Positions 16,409 to 24,158 of a DNA stretch of 64,000 nt are shown here, piece by piece; position 1 is the first letter of the stretch; each line of letters starts with the position of its first letter. The DNA is from Streptococcus suis (lineage in GTDB: Bacteria; Bacillota; Bacilli; Lactobacillales; Streptococcaceae), in contig NZ_WCJE01000002.1 of NCBI RefSeq assembly GCF_016743335.1, positions 62,001 to 126,000 of the forward strand. Direction: 5' to 3'. The notes beneath the pieces are model-generated. The model did not search any database. It was not told the DNA's origin and worked only from the letters and a program-made list of their open reading frames with translations. The position numbers were made by a program, and so were the translations under genes.

Positions 16409-17902
16409 TCACACTTTCACAAATAATCCGATAATAAAGTTTAGGAATTCAGGGTCGTCATTGATTGTCTTTTTCTCATAGCTCCAATTCTGCCTATTAT
16501 ATGATTTAACAAATAGTTCCTCCGGAACAAATATTCCTTGTAGTCCCATTGTAAATACCTCAGCAGCATCACGATAATATTTACCGATATATGGATCAAC
16601 GAAATCATCTTTCTTCGTGACTTCTCTCGGTCCATATGAGGAACCTGGGAAAATATCTTTGAGCCGTGAATCCATTTCTCCAACAGTACGTTGGTCTACC
16701 CAAGCTTTCTCTAAACGAACCAAATCAGGGGTTGCCCATTCTACCAAATGTCCAATTTCGTGGAATGGAGTAGATTGTCTAACTCCATTAGTTGCAATAA
16801 CAAGATTTACATCATAGCCAGAGAAATATCCGCGTTTTCTTTTAATGGCTGACAGTTGTTTCCCGTGTTTCTGTGGTATTTTAGCCCATTCTTTTGGATA
16901 ATACGAAAAAGCATTTTGCAATTGGTCTTTTACAACCTTAGAAGAACCTTTAGCCCAAACTTCTTTAGGAATTTCTCCGCCAATATCACGAAAATTTGAA
17001 AAAATCTCCTTGAGTTTTGCGTTGTTTCCGATATGTTCTGATACGTTAAAGTGATAATTGATTCGCTTCCCTATCTCAATTATATCATTTGGAGTGGCTG
17101 TTGTCATGTTAATCTTAGCAATATCCTTTTTGAGTTGCAAAACACCTTCACTAAACACTGCTTCAGAGACTCTTTTTTCAGCTTCTTCTTGTTTTTTTTG
17201 CTTCCGCCACAACTTACTCCAAATATCCTGAATTTTCCCATTCTTTGGATCATAATCCACTGTGCATCTGCATCGTTGATGCCTGCGATAGGCATCTTTC
17301 GGAACTTTTGGATACTGGTAGATTCCAACAACTTCGCGACACCAGTCACAGCATTTGCCACCTTCTTTGCGGATAATCTGAGGAGATAGTCCCGAATCGT
17401 AATGAAACTCTGCATTTGCTTTGATACTATCATCCACAATCGACTGCGTGAAATTGACAATCGGTTCCTGCAACATCCAAGCAACCTTATCAAAATCATC
17501 TTCGAATGACAAACGATTGACAAGACCGTCAATCCTGTCCTGATTGATTTCTGGCACCTGCACCTGTAGACCAATATTTGCAGACTTATTCAAATCCTCC
17601 TGGACTTGAGTAGTATAACCACTCACAAGCTCGAAATTCCGCCCTAGCGTGTCCGCCAAGAGCCTATCCGCTATGTTGTAGTACATTTTACCGTCTGGCA
17701 ACTTATCGCCCCTTACAGACGAACTGAGAGCCTCTGCCAGAATGTCTCCAACCTCCAGAGCAAAATCATTTGCTGTGGCATAGGTCGCCCTCTTCTTTTT
17801 CAACTCCTCAAAAGCACGACGGACAACCTCACTCTTACCATAGGATGCTTCAAACTTGTCCTGCACTTCCTTTAGCAAGTCTGGTAACATATCACGTTCC
17901 AT
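16409..17902 (-). CDS. Minor head protein (MuF/SPP1 gp7-like) fused to HExxH metallopeptidase-like domain
   Basis: 497 aa, ATG 17902 after GAGGTGACG. Residues 1-220 form the MuF domain with the usual Cys/His cluster C184, C185, C188, H208, C211, C213. After a charged linker (225-245) a C-terminal domain contains H381-E-I-G-H385 and E448 in DAAEVFTMG, the expected three zinc ligands and catalytic Glu of a zincin. MuF proteins sit inside the capsid and can be ejected with DNA. The coding region is not needed at this length for the head function alone (MuF domain is near 250 residues). Portal gene overlaps by 11 bases. Confidence 0.85.
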   Translation of the reverse strand: MERDMLPDLLKEVQDKFEASYGKSEVVRRAFEELKKKRATYATANDFALEVGDILAEALSSSVRGDKLPDGKMYYNIADRLLADTLGRNFELVSGYTTQVQEDLNKSANIGLQVQVPEINQDRIDGLVNRLSFEDDFDKVAWMLQEPIVNFTQSIVDDSIKANAEFHYDSGLSPQIIRKEGGKCCDWCREVVGIYQYPKVPKDAYRRHQRCRCTVDYDPKNGKIQDIWSKLWRKQKKQEEAEKRVSEAVFSEGVLQLKKDIAKINMTTATPNDIIEIGKRINYHFNVSEHIGNNAKLKEIFSNFRDIGGEIPKEVWAKGSSKVVKDQLQNAFSYYPKEWAKIPQKHGKQLSAIKRKRGYFSGYDVNLVIATNGVRQSTPFHEIGHLVEWATPDLVRLEKAWVDQRTVGEMDSRLKDIFPGSSYGPREVTKKDDFVDPYIGKYYRDAAEVFTMGLQGIFVPEELFVKSYNRQNWSYEKKTINDDPEFLNFIIGLFVKV

Positions 17903-19154
17903 TCGCCGTCACCTCTGGAATCACAGGTTTAGCTTCACTGTCACCAACAATTCCCGTCAAATCACGGATAGTCTCAGCTGTGATATAACCTGGCAAAGCT
18001 TGGTTGATTTTGATAGCACCGTCCCCTAGCATCGTCAGCGTCGTAGCATCAGCTTCAAAGAGTGGTTCCCATTTAGGAACAGTCTTGACAAACTGTTCTC
18101 TCAAAAACGGATACTCATCACGCAAGCAGACAGCGACATAAGCAACATTCAATAACCCACTGCCCAAACTACGTTGAGCTTTTCTACCAGCTAATCGCAA
18201 ATTCTCATGACTAGCTTTGATTGCCTCTACCGATGATGGATTGTCCGACACAAAACCAAGGTCATCTAATGTCAACCCCATTTCCCCAGCAAATCCAGCT
18301 GCTGCAGTCCGCAACTGTTCCGTAAATGGACTCATACTTGCCGTGGTAAATTGTCCAATGCTCGGCACGTCACCATCGTCATCCTTAGTAAATTCCAAGA
18401 GACTTGTCACAGTCGCTTTCCATTTATCCATTGGTTCCGCATCTTGGCTTGTGCCCAAAACATATTTCTGTGGGAACGAGTAAAACTCTGCCGTCACATC
18501 GGCACGTTCCAAAGTCCTCTTAGCATACGATTGATAGTACATACCTGCACGAGTTATCCGACTACGACCAAACGGACGAACCGCATCTGGTCTATGTATC
18601 ACGGGAACAAGCAATGGCCGACCTGTTGGATTGGTAATCGGAGTGAACGTTGCACCCGAAATATAGATTGTTTGCTCTGCCGTAAAGTAGGCTTCGAGTT
18701 TCGGGTTGCCATTGTCGTCCCTTTGTAAGACCGCATAACCTTCTGTCAACAGCCCTGTAATTGGGTCTAAGATACCTGTCGCATTGCTGGATTCAATGAC
18801 TTGCAGACGCACCTTATCCTCAACCTTGGACAGGTAGACAAAACTACACGAACCTATCAAGGACGATAGAACCACAGAGTCGAAAAAGACATCTGGATTA
18901 TTCTGCTGAAAAATATCATTGACTTGAAACTGGTCATTGTCAAACTCACGGAAAACCAATCTGTCCGCTAAGCTATCCACACCTTTCGCACACCAGCCCA
19001 AGACCGACCGATACTGTTGACGGATATTTGGTGGAATGGTAATCCCGAACGAGCTATCTTTATGCTGCATAGCATACTGCTTGTACCTCAAATCAACACG
19101 AGGTTTCACCTCGTTTAGCTTTCGTCTGAGGTATCCAATACCTTTGTATTCCAA
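17892..19154 (-). CDS. Portal protein (SPP1 gp6-like)
   Basis: 420 aa, TTG start at 19154 with AAAGGAG 6 bases before. RSVLGWCAKGVDSLADRLVFREFDND, RPFGRSRITRAGMYYQSYAKRTLERADVTAEFYSFPQKYVLG and DDLGFVSDNPSSVEAIKASHENLRL are portal signatures. Forms the dodecameric DNA gate and binds terminase. Upstream are an HNH gene and a palindromic noncoding stretch. Confidence 0.9.
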   Translation of the reverse strand: MEYKGIGYLRRKLNEVKPRVDLRYKQYAMQHKDSSFGITIPPNIRQQYRSVLGWCAKGVDSLADRLVFREFDNDQFQVNDIFQQNNPDVFFDSVVLSSLIGSCSFVYLSKVEDKVRLQVIESSNATGILDPITGLLTEGYAVLQRDDNGNPKLEAYFTAEQTIYISGATFTPITNPTGRPLLVPVIHRPDAVRPFGRSRITRAGMYYQSYAKRTLERADVTAEFYSFPQKYVLGTSQDAEPMDKWKATVTSLLEFTKDDDGDVPSIGQFTTASMSPFTEQLRTAAAGFAGEMGLTLDDLGFVSDNPSSVEAIKASHENLRLAGRKAQRSLGSGLLNVAYVAVCLRDEYPFLREQFVKTVPKWEPLFEADATTLTMLGDGAIKINQALPGYITAETIRDLTGIVGDSEAKPVIPEVTANGT

Positions 19155-19213
19155 TCTGGTCTCCTTTCAATTTTGGCGCGAGAAAAAATGTACAGTGACG
19201 GCGTGAAGCTCTG

Positions 19214-19259
19214 CCGAGGCGGTGGGGAGGGTGGTACTCCCCTATGTTCTCAACCTCGG
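19214..19259. other. Nested palindrome between HNH and portal genes (candidate packaging site)
   Basis: The 95-base gap 19155-19249 is GC-rich compared with its surroundings. CCGAGG (19214-19219) pairs with CCTCGG (19254-19259) and, inside, GGGGAG (19224-19229) pairs with CTCCCC (19237-19242). HNH nucleases beside head genes are usually linked with cos packaging, so a cos or pac element could be here; not demonstrated. Confidence 0.35.
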
Positions 19260-19588
19260 TACTTCGTCCAATTCATACTTTGTGGTAAATTTCGATTGCC
19301 AACAACTTTCGTTCCATTTACCTTATCGTCAGCAAATAGTTTATCGGACTTCTGCCGATTGCATTGCCAGTGAGCAAGTTGAAGATTGTTAATATCCGAT
19401 GGATGTCCATTGCGATTGACAGGGATGATATGATCTATCACAGGACTTAATGGATGCGGATAACTTAATGACTTATCAACGAGGTTTCCGCAGATTCCAC
19501 ATGTGTTTCTTGTCTTAAGAATTATCTTCTTGTTTTTCTCAAAAGCTACCCGATGCGGACCACTTCTGTCTGGTCTAGTTTCAGCCAT
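19250..19588 (-). CDS. HNH endonuclease (packaging-associated)
   Basis: 112 aa. CGICG, then DHIIPVNRNGHPSDINNLQLAHWQCNRQKSD: the catalytic DH, the N of DINNLQ and the final H/N with Cys pairs forming the zinc site. HNH proteins near terminase genes stimulate specific cleavage at cos sites in studied phages. Good AGGAGG lies before ATG 19588. Confidence 0.88.
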   Translation of the reverse strand: MAETRPDRSGPHRVAFEKNKKIILKTRNTCGICGNLVDKSLSYPHPLSPVIDHIIPVNRNGHPSDINNLQLAHWQCNRQKSDKLFADDKVNGTKVVGNRNLPQSMNWTKYRG

Positions 19589-19612
19589 TTTTTACCTCCT
19601 GAAACACCTGTT

Positions 19613-19644
19613 GAAAGTAACATATCTTATATTCTGTTACGTTC
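19613..19644. repeat. Inverted repeat copy 1 (GAAAGTAACA arms)
   Basis: GAAAGTAACA (19613-19622) and TGTTACGTTC (19635-19644) are inverted with one mismatch and 12 bases between. The same element recurs 88 bases away. Confidence 0.75.
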
Positions 19645-19700
19645 GCTATAATCTACTCTAAGCTAGATACATCAAGACTTCAGCTGCATTCTAAAAAAAT

Positions 19701-19731
19701 GAAAGTAACATGCTTTTATTTTGTTACATTC
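19701..19731. repeat. Inverted repeat copy 2 (GAAAGTAACA arms)
   Basis: GAAAGTAACA (19701-19710) and TGTTACATTC (19722-19731) with 11 bases between; overlaps the stop codon of the tyrosine recombinase gene. Spacer also resembles copy 1 (CTTATATT versus CTTTTATT). Confidence 0.75.
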
Positions 19732-20296
19732 AATAGTCAAACGTCAGTATTGCCTCATCCAATTCATCCTGCTGATAACCAATGTAAATCAGGGTTATTG
19801 TTGGAGTTGAGTGGTTGAATATTTTTTGTAATGTGACCACATCATGTGTCTGGATATAGTAATGATATCCAAATGTTTTCCTCATGGAATGACTACCAAG
19901 GTTTTCCAGCCCGATATGTTGACCAGCTTTCTTGACAATCTCCCACGCTGTCTTCCGTTGGATTGGGGCGAACTGAACACCATTACGTTTGTCGCGTTTT
20001 CTACTTGGAAATAGAAAGTCATAATCTTTCAGTTCTTTATTTTCTATGTATTGATTTAGGGCTTTTCTTAGCTTTGGATTGATGGCAAATGGCTTGGCTT
20101 TCTTGGTCTTCTTCTCGACCACAAACACCCTGTCCCCTTTAACATCTTTGACTTTAAGGCCAATGAAGTCACTGATCCGAATACCAGAGTAAATCCCAAA
20201 CATGAACAAGATATAATCTCGCTCGTTTCTCTCTTTCAGATAATCTTTGATACGTTCGATATCATCAACGTTCCGAATAGGTTCAACAGACCGCAC
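19730..20296 (-). CDS. Small tyrosine recombinase, catalytic domain only
   Basis: 188 aa from GTG 20296, chosen because GGAGGTGAGCAA lies just before; an ATG 18 bases upstream would include that site. Contains only the catalytic domain: R40 (SGIR), K64-66 beta hairpin, H136 and R139 (HSMRK), H162 (IFNHST), Y171 or Y174. The arm- and core-binding N-domain is missing. The prophage already has a full integrase at 33456. Genes of this type precede the packaging genes in several Firmicute phages. Two identical-armed inverted repeats lie at its 3' end. Confidence 0.85.
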   Translation of the reverse strand: MRSVEPIRNVDDIERIKDYLKERNERDYILFMFGIYSGIRISDFIGLKVKDVKGDRVFVVEKKTKKAKPFAINPKLRKALNQYIENKELKDYDFLFPSRKRDKRNGVQFAPIQRKTAWEIVKKAGQHIGLENLGSHSMRKTFGYHYYIQTHDVVTLQKIFNHSTPTITLIYIGYQQDELDEAILTFDY

Positions 20297-20417
20297 TTGC
20301 TCACCTCCAATCATAAAAAAGACAGGTCAATGCCTGCCTAGTTCCTGTTGTCTCATACTACTATTTTAGCATTGAAAATTGTATATTTCCTGCGGTCTTA
20401 ATCCGTTTAAACTTCGC

Positions 20418-20855
20418 TCAAACTCCGCCCAAACTCCGTTTTTCAACCAACAACACACCTCTACGGTAAATCTCTGCAAATGAAATCAATGCTAAATTAA
20501 GTAATTCATGATAGCGAGTTTCCTCATAACCGATTTTTTTCATGATTTCTTCTCTGGGTATTGGATAGGGTTTGAGATATTTAAAAATCAGTATCAATCT
20601 TAGCTCTGGCTGTAAAATATGTGAAACCGAATATTCTATGGCTTCTAGCTCATTAACTGCCTCGACATGATTAAGTGCCAATTTCTCAACTTGTTGATTT
20701 GGTTTTGAAACACTTTGTCTAGGCTCAAAAGTGTATTGCTGAGTAATCTTCTGTTCCTGAAAATCATTAGCAATGTTTCGCCACATTTTGTACTTTTCAA
20801 GAGTGCTCTCTGCTTTCTCTATCGTCTTCTTCGTGTCCAATTCTGCTACAATCAA
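20418..20855 (-). CDS. ArpU-type phage late transcription regulator
   Basis: 145 aa, TTG start at 20855 (AGGAAGG upstream); start not certain. Helical, with a sigma-like region (VSHILQPELRLILIFKYLKPYPIPREEIMKKIGYEETRYHELLNLALISFAEIYRRG) typical of ArpU/RinA-like regulators that turn on the late operon in Gram-positive phages. It stands between early and late genes, with a 120-base gap before the recombinase where a late promoter would be expected. Confidence 0.7.
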   Translation of the reverse strand: MIVAELDTKKTIEKAESTLEKYKMWRNIANDFQEQKITQQYTFEPRQSVSKPNQQVEKLALNHVEAVNELEAIEYSVSHILQPELRLILIFKYLKPYPIPREEIMKKIGYEETRYHELLNLALISFAEIYRRGVLLVEKRSLGGV

Positions 20856-21066
20856 TAGAATTTACCAACCTTCCTACTCCCTCTGCAAATGTAATGACTG
20901 CTTTGTATAATCCATCAATCACTTGTGCACAACATATAGCGACATTTTGGGCAATCTGTTCAAACGAAATATCATTTTCATTCAACCATCGAATCAGCTG
21001 TTCAAGTTCCTTCTGTCTTCTCAACTCTTCTTGCTTAGCTTTCTTCTTCTTGATTCTTTTGTTCAT
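20797..21066 (-). CDS. Small phage protein with MNKRIKKK leader, 89 aa
   Basis: Start at ATG 21066, preceded by AAGGAG; an upstream ATG in frame lies inside the previous gene. Begins MNKRIKKKKAKQEELRRQKELEQLIRWLNE, a basic then helical segment, followed by a hydrophobic middle (IAQNVAICCAQVIDGLYKAVITFAEGV). Overlaps the late regulator start. No family recognised. Confidence 0.6.
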   Translation of the reverse strand: MNKRIKKKKAKQEELRRQKELEQLIRWLNENDISFEQIAQNVAICCAQVIDGLYKAVITFAEGVGRLVNSIDCSRIGHEEDDRESREHS

Positions 21067-21184
21067 CTTTCTGCTCCTTGTAACCAGATAGATACTTGAT
21101 GCACTCTGCGAAATAGGCACAGGCTACCCACACAATAAATGCAGTCAAAAATGGATGCTGGGCCATAAACTCGTAACCATTCAT
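21035..21184 (-). CDS. Single-pass membrane protein, 49 aa
   Basis: ATG 21184 shares its A with the preceding stop. One hydrophobic helix at 11-29 (PFLTAFIVWVACAYFAECIK) then a charged tail (KEQKDEQKNQEEES). Ends inside the next gene. Unknown function. Confidence 0.55.
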   Translation of the reverse strand: MNGYEFMAQHPFLTAFIVWVACAYFAECIKYLSGYKEQKDEQKNQEEES

Positions 21185-21441
21185 CAATTTTCTTCTACCT
21201 CCGAATAATATTTATCACCTTTCGCCCTTACTTCTTGAAAATAGGCTCTGTAGCTTTCGTCTTGAATGTCATCAAGGTTGATTTGCTTTGCCACTTCATA
21301 TACTGGTTCGTTATAGTCACAGCAATGTAAATGCCACAACTGGTTCTCCTGCAAAGTGTTTCGATTGAAACCGCATGAGCTTTGAGCTGCTGCAAAAACA
21401 AGTGCTGTCAATAACTCTTCATCAAGCTGAATAGTAATCAT
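21184..21441 (-). CDS. Unknown early phage protein, 85 aa
   Basis: Start ATG 21441 follows GGAGGGCGAG. Sequence MITIQLDEELLTALVFAAAQSSCGFNRNTL suggests a small helical protein; a middle stretch contains HLHCCD. No family recognised. Part of a tightly overlapping early operon. Confidence 0.6.
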   Translation of the reverse strand: MITIQLDEELLTALVFAAAQSSCGFNRNTLQENQLWHLHCCDYNEPVYEVAKQINLDDIQDESYRAYFQEVRAKGDKYYSEVEEN

Positions 21442-21704
21442 CTCGCCCTCCATTTTCTAGTATTAGCCCTTTTCTTGGCTGTTTCTCTAGCCATTTCGTC
21501 CCAGACATAGTCAGCGTTTTCCAACATGAGGTCGACGCATTTGTCCTTCAGGGTCTCAATTTCAATTTCTTGACGCTCGATGTCTTTGTATGCACGGTTG
21601 TAAAGTTCATCTTTCAGGAACTCATTTTCTTTGAGCAACTGAACTACATCAATTTCAATCTTACATCCATAATCTGGTAACAATCTAATTCCATTTAAAC
21701 TCAT
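21438..21704 (-). CDS. Unknown early phage protein with coiled coil, 88 aa
   Basis: Residues 24-65 are a charged helix (LLKENEFLKDELYNRAYKDIERQEIEIETLKDKCVDLMLEN) and the C-terminus is basic (KKRANTRKWRAR), suggesting nucleic-acid or partner binding. ATGA overlap with the next gene. Confidence 0.6.
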   Translation of the reverse strand: MSLNGIRLLPDYGCKIEIDVVQLLKENEFLKDELYNRAYKDIERQEIEIETLKDKCVDLMLENADYVWDEMARETAKKRANTRKWRAR

Positions 21705-21958
21705 TTAATACCTCCTGTAATTTTTTTAAAGTGATTTTTACATAAATCCATGCCATGAAATCTGTTTGAGCAACTGTCACAGAGCAGCTTATCACAAGTA
21801 AGAAACCTTGGTTGCTGATTTTTAAATAAACTGAAACTTCGATAGAATGTTATTCCTGTCTGACCAATTATAAAATCACACAACTTTGTTGCTCTCCTCT
21901 TGTAGCATTCATAGCATATATCATGTTTCGGTATGAATTGGACAATGTTGGTCGTCAT
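21701..21958 (-). CDS. Cys-rich putative zinc-binding protein, 85 aa
   Basis: CYECYKRRATKLCD near residue 15, CDKLLCDSC near 55 and a following CKNHF give two possible zinc sites. Small zinc-finger proteins like this occur in streptococcal phage early regions; target unknown. Confidence 0.6.
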   Translation of the reverse strand: MTTNIVQFIPKHDICYECYKRRATKLCDFIIGQTGITFYRSFSLFKNQQPRFLTCDKLLCDSCSNRFHGMDLCKNHFKKITGGIK

Positions 21959-22334
21959 CTAACACCTCCATGTCAAATCCACTATCAATAAATCTATACG
22001 TCAATTCTGGATTGATTCCATTGCCTAATCTTTGATAAATCAAAACTATATCCTCATCTGAAAAAAGTGTTCCTAAGTAGTAATTAAAAGATTTTTTGAT
22101 AACTTCTCTAAATAAGTTATTCCTTTTCTGACTACGAAACGGTTGACCTTTTACTATTGTCCTACTGCACCACATCAATAATTTTGCGATGATGTCTCTT
22201 CGTGATTGTACTCCTTCCAAACTAAAATACGTGTTTGTTTTTGGAATCAGTATCACTTCCAGGTTCGCATTTATAAATGACCTTGGAAATAAGCCGAGCA
22301 GTTCTTTTAGTTCATTCATTAGTTCAGTATTCAT
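21921..22334 (-). CDS. Unknown early phage protein, about 137 aa
   Basis: Start taken at ATG 22334, which overlaps the preceding stop (ATGA); an upstream ATG at 22349 is possible. Helical with a conserved-looking middle (SLEGVQSRRDIIAKLLMWCSRTIVKGQPFRSQKRNNLFREVI). No family recognised. Confidence 0.55.
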   Translation of the reverse strand: MNTELMNELKELLGLFPRSFINANLEVILIPKTNTYFSLEGVQSRRDIIAKLLMWCSRTIVKGQPFRSQKRNNLFREVIKKSFNYYLGTLFSDEDIVLIYQRLGNGINPELTYRFIDSGFDMEVLDDDQHCPIHTET

Positions 22335-22729
22335 TTCTTCCCATAGCATTCGTAATTGTAGGCAAAATATAGATTTTCGCCTATCGGATAGTAATAGACA
22401 CCGTGGTAATCATCTTCAGAATAACCACAAGATTGATCGCAGTATTCTCCGTCAAATTGCTCATCTCCGTAAGCACTGTGACAAATAATAAAACAACTCC
22501 GTAAGATACTATCAGATTCAATATTGATTAAAAAATCATTGATTCTCTTGTATTTACGAACACAATTTTCCACGAGCTTTTTCGGATAATGACCATTTTC
22601 AATATCTCGAAACTCAGCCATGAAAACTATCTCGCTGTCCAATTCCGTCCATCTTCTTGCCAAGCGAATGATCTGTTTTGGAATTTTATATGCTGCCTTT
22701 TGCTTTTTCTTTTTTATCCGTTTGTTCAT
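22331..22729 (-). CDS. Unknown phage protein with MNKRIKKK leader, 132 aa
   Basis: AGGAGGAT precedes two adjacent ATG codons (22732, 22729). Begins MNKRIKKKKQKAAYKIPKQI, later acidic and aromatic (YCDQSCGYSEDDYHGVYYYPIGENLYFAYNYECYGKK). Third gene in this prophage with the same leader. Function unknown. Confidence 0.6.
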   Translation of the reverse strand: MNKRIKKKKQKAAYKIPKQIIRLARRWTELDSEIVFMAEFRDIENGHYPKKLVENCVRKYKRINDFLINIESDSILRSCFIICHSAYGDEQFDGEYCDQSCGYSEDDYHGVYYYPIGENLYFAYNYECYGKK

Positions 22730-22738
22730 CATATCCTC

Positions 22739-23152
22739 CTAAAACGGCAACCCGTCATCTGTAATATCCATCGGCTGGCCGCCGAACCCTGGTGGCATTT
22801 GCTCGTCCATACTTGAATAGTTAGCAGTATTATCACGCTTTTCAAGCACCTGGAAACTTTCAGCGACAACCTCGGTCACATAAACCCTCTGCCCTTGCTG
22901 ATTTTCATAGCTTCTGGTCTGGATTCGTCCAGTAATGCCAATCAGATGACCTTTCTTGGTCCAGTTGGCTAAGTTTTCGGCCTGCTTGTTCCAAATCACG
23001 CAATTGATAAAGTCAGCTTCACGGTCGCCAGCAGCGTTCTTAAAATTACGGTTGACTGCCAGGTTGAAGGCTCCAACTGCAACATTGTTAGGCGTGTAGC
23101 GTAGCTCCACATCTCTGGTCAATCGACCAATCAGTACAACATTATTGATCAT
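22739..23152 (-). CDS. ssb: Single-stranded DNA-binding protein
   Basis: 137 aa. OB-fold residues 1-105 start [35 protein letters not shown]; the C-terminus ends DDGLPF, the partner-binding acidic tip. Protects ssDNA during phage replication. Overlaps the previous gene by 11 bases. Confidence 0.95.
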   Translation of the reverse strand: MINNVVLIGRLTRDVELRYTPNNVAVGAFNLAVNRNFKNAAGDREADFINCVIWNKQAENLANWTKKGHLIGITGRIQTRSYENQQGQRVYVTEVVAESFQVLEKRDNTANYSSMDEQMPPGFGGQPMDITDDGLPF

Positions 23153-23384
23153 GTAACTCCTCCTCCATCAACTCAGGATTCTCATCAAACTTTACCTCAT
23201 TAAGCACAGCACTGACTAGCCTGCCGTTAATTTTGACTACAGCAACTGGTCTTGCATACGGTTGACCGAACAAATCTGTGCCAGTATCTTGAAATATACC
23301 AAGAAATTCAGCCCGCCTCCATTCTTTGTTAATCCTTACCCTACATTGCTCAGAGTGGTAGCCTACAGAAATTTTTCCTTTCAT
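23142..23384 (-). CDS. Unknown phage protein, 80 aa
   Basis: Small basic-to-acidic protein ([60 protein letters not shown]) with a predicted beta-rich core. Translationally coupled to ssb. No family recognised. Confidence 0.6.
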   Translation of the reverse strand: MKGKISVGYHSEQCRVRINKEWRRAEFLGIFQDTGTDLFGQPYARPVAVVKINGRLVSAVLNEVKFDENPELMEEELHDQ

Positions 23385-23671
23385 GTTCTAGTCTCCTGCA
23401 GAAAAATCTTTAATTTTTCAAAATTGATAATGGCCACTTCTTCAACCCTATATTTTTCAACATCAAAACTCGGGTCATCTTTTCCAAATTCTTTTTGGAT
23501 TGATTTTCTAGCTTCTGAAGGCAAGGAGAATACACTGGCACCATTTCTCAAACTGAGTATGTTACCGTTTTCGGAGATAACTCTATAACCAATATCATAT
23601 GGTCTAATGATAGTTGGTACTTTGAAGCTCTTAGAATCATCTTTTAATGTCTGCTCTAGTGTTTTGACCAT
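23381..23671 (-). CDS. Unknown phage protein, 96 aa
   Basis: ATG 23671 overlaps the preceding stop (TGATG) after GAGGTGGAG. Contains IIRPYDIGYRVISENGNILSLRNGASVFSL, beta-rich, then a helical end. Not recognised. Confidence 0.55.
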   Translation of the reverse strand: MVKTLEQTLKDDSKSFKVPTIIRPYDIGYRVISENGNILSLRNGASVFSLPSEARKSIQKEFGKDDPSFDVEKYRVEEVAIINFEKLKIFLQETRT

Positions 23672-23868
23672 CACTCCACCTCCACCTTCCTAAAGATATA
23701 TTTGTCAGCAAATTCTTTCTTGTAGCGACATTTGGTCACTCGCATGGCATCGTCCTTGTTTGTTGTTGGTACATTCGGATTGGCACTGTGCAGATATACT
23801 GGCACAGCTTGACCATCTTCAAATGCCATAAAGTCTTTAAATTCAAGTATTCCTACTGTTCTGTGCAT
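23671..23868 (-). CDS. Unknown phage protein, 65 aa
   Basis: Small mixed-charge protein (MHRTVGILEFKDFMAFEDGQAVPVYLHSANP). Packed between its neighbours with overlaps at both ends, supporting expression. Function unknown. Confidence 0.55.
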   Translation of the reverse strand: MHRTVGILEFKDFMAFEDGQAVPVYLHSANPNVPTTNKDDAMRVTKCRYKKEFADKYIFRKVEVE

Positions 23869-24158
23869 TGCTTTTCCTCTTCCTCAATCAACCAATCAAG
23901 GTTCTTTCTTGCTTTTTTCAGGTCTTCCAGACCGTTTTTCTTTTGATAGCGTAGCTGATACTTCAAGGCATTTCCGAGATGAAAGCCTTTCAGTTGTTCT
24001 GGTGTCATGAAATTTCTAAGTACATCAATTGACTCCATGCCGTAATTACCTTGGTAATGGCTTGGACTGTTCACGTTGTCATGAATAACCCTGAAACCAA
24101 ACTGACCTTCATCAGTCAGTGTATTTAATCGCTTAGTCGTAAAATCACAATGCGTCAT
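23853..24158 (-). CDS. DUF3310 protein
   Basis: 101 aa from ATG 24158. VNSPSHYQGNYGMESIDVLRNFMTPEQLKGFHLGNALKYQLRYQKKNGLEDLKKARKNLDWLIE is the DUF3310 domain (SPSHY start, GN-x-KY core), common in phages and sometimes called nucleotide-kinase-like. Biochemical role unproven. Confidence 0.85.
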   Translation of the reverse strand: MTHCDFTTKRLNTLTDEGQFGFRVIHDNVNSPSHYQGNYGMESIDVLRNFMTPEQLKGFHLGNALKYQLRYQKKNGLEDLKKARKNLDWLIEEEEKQCTEQ

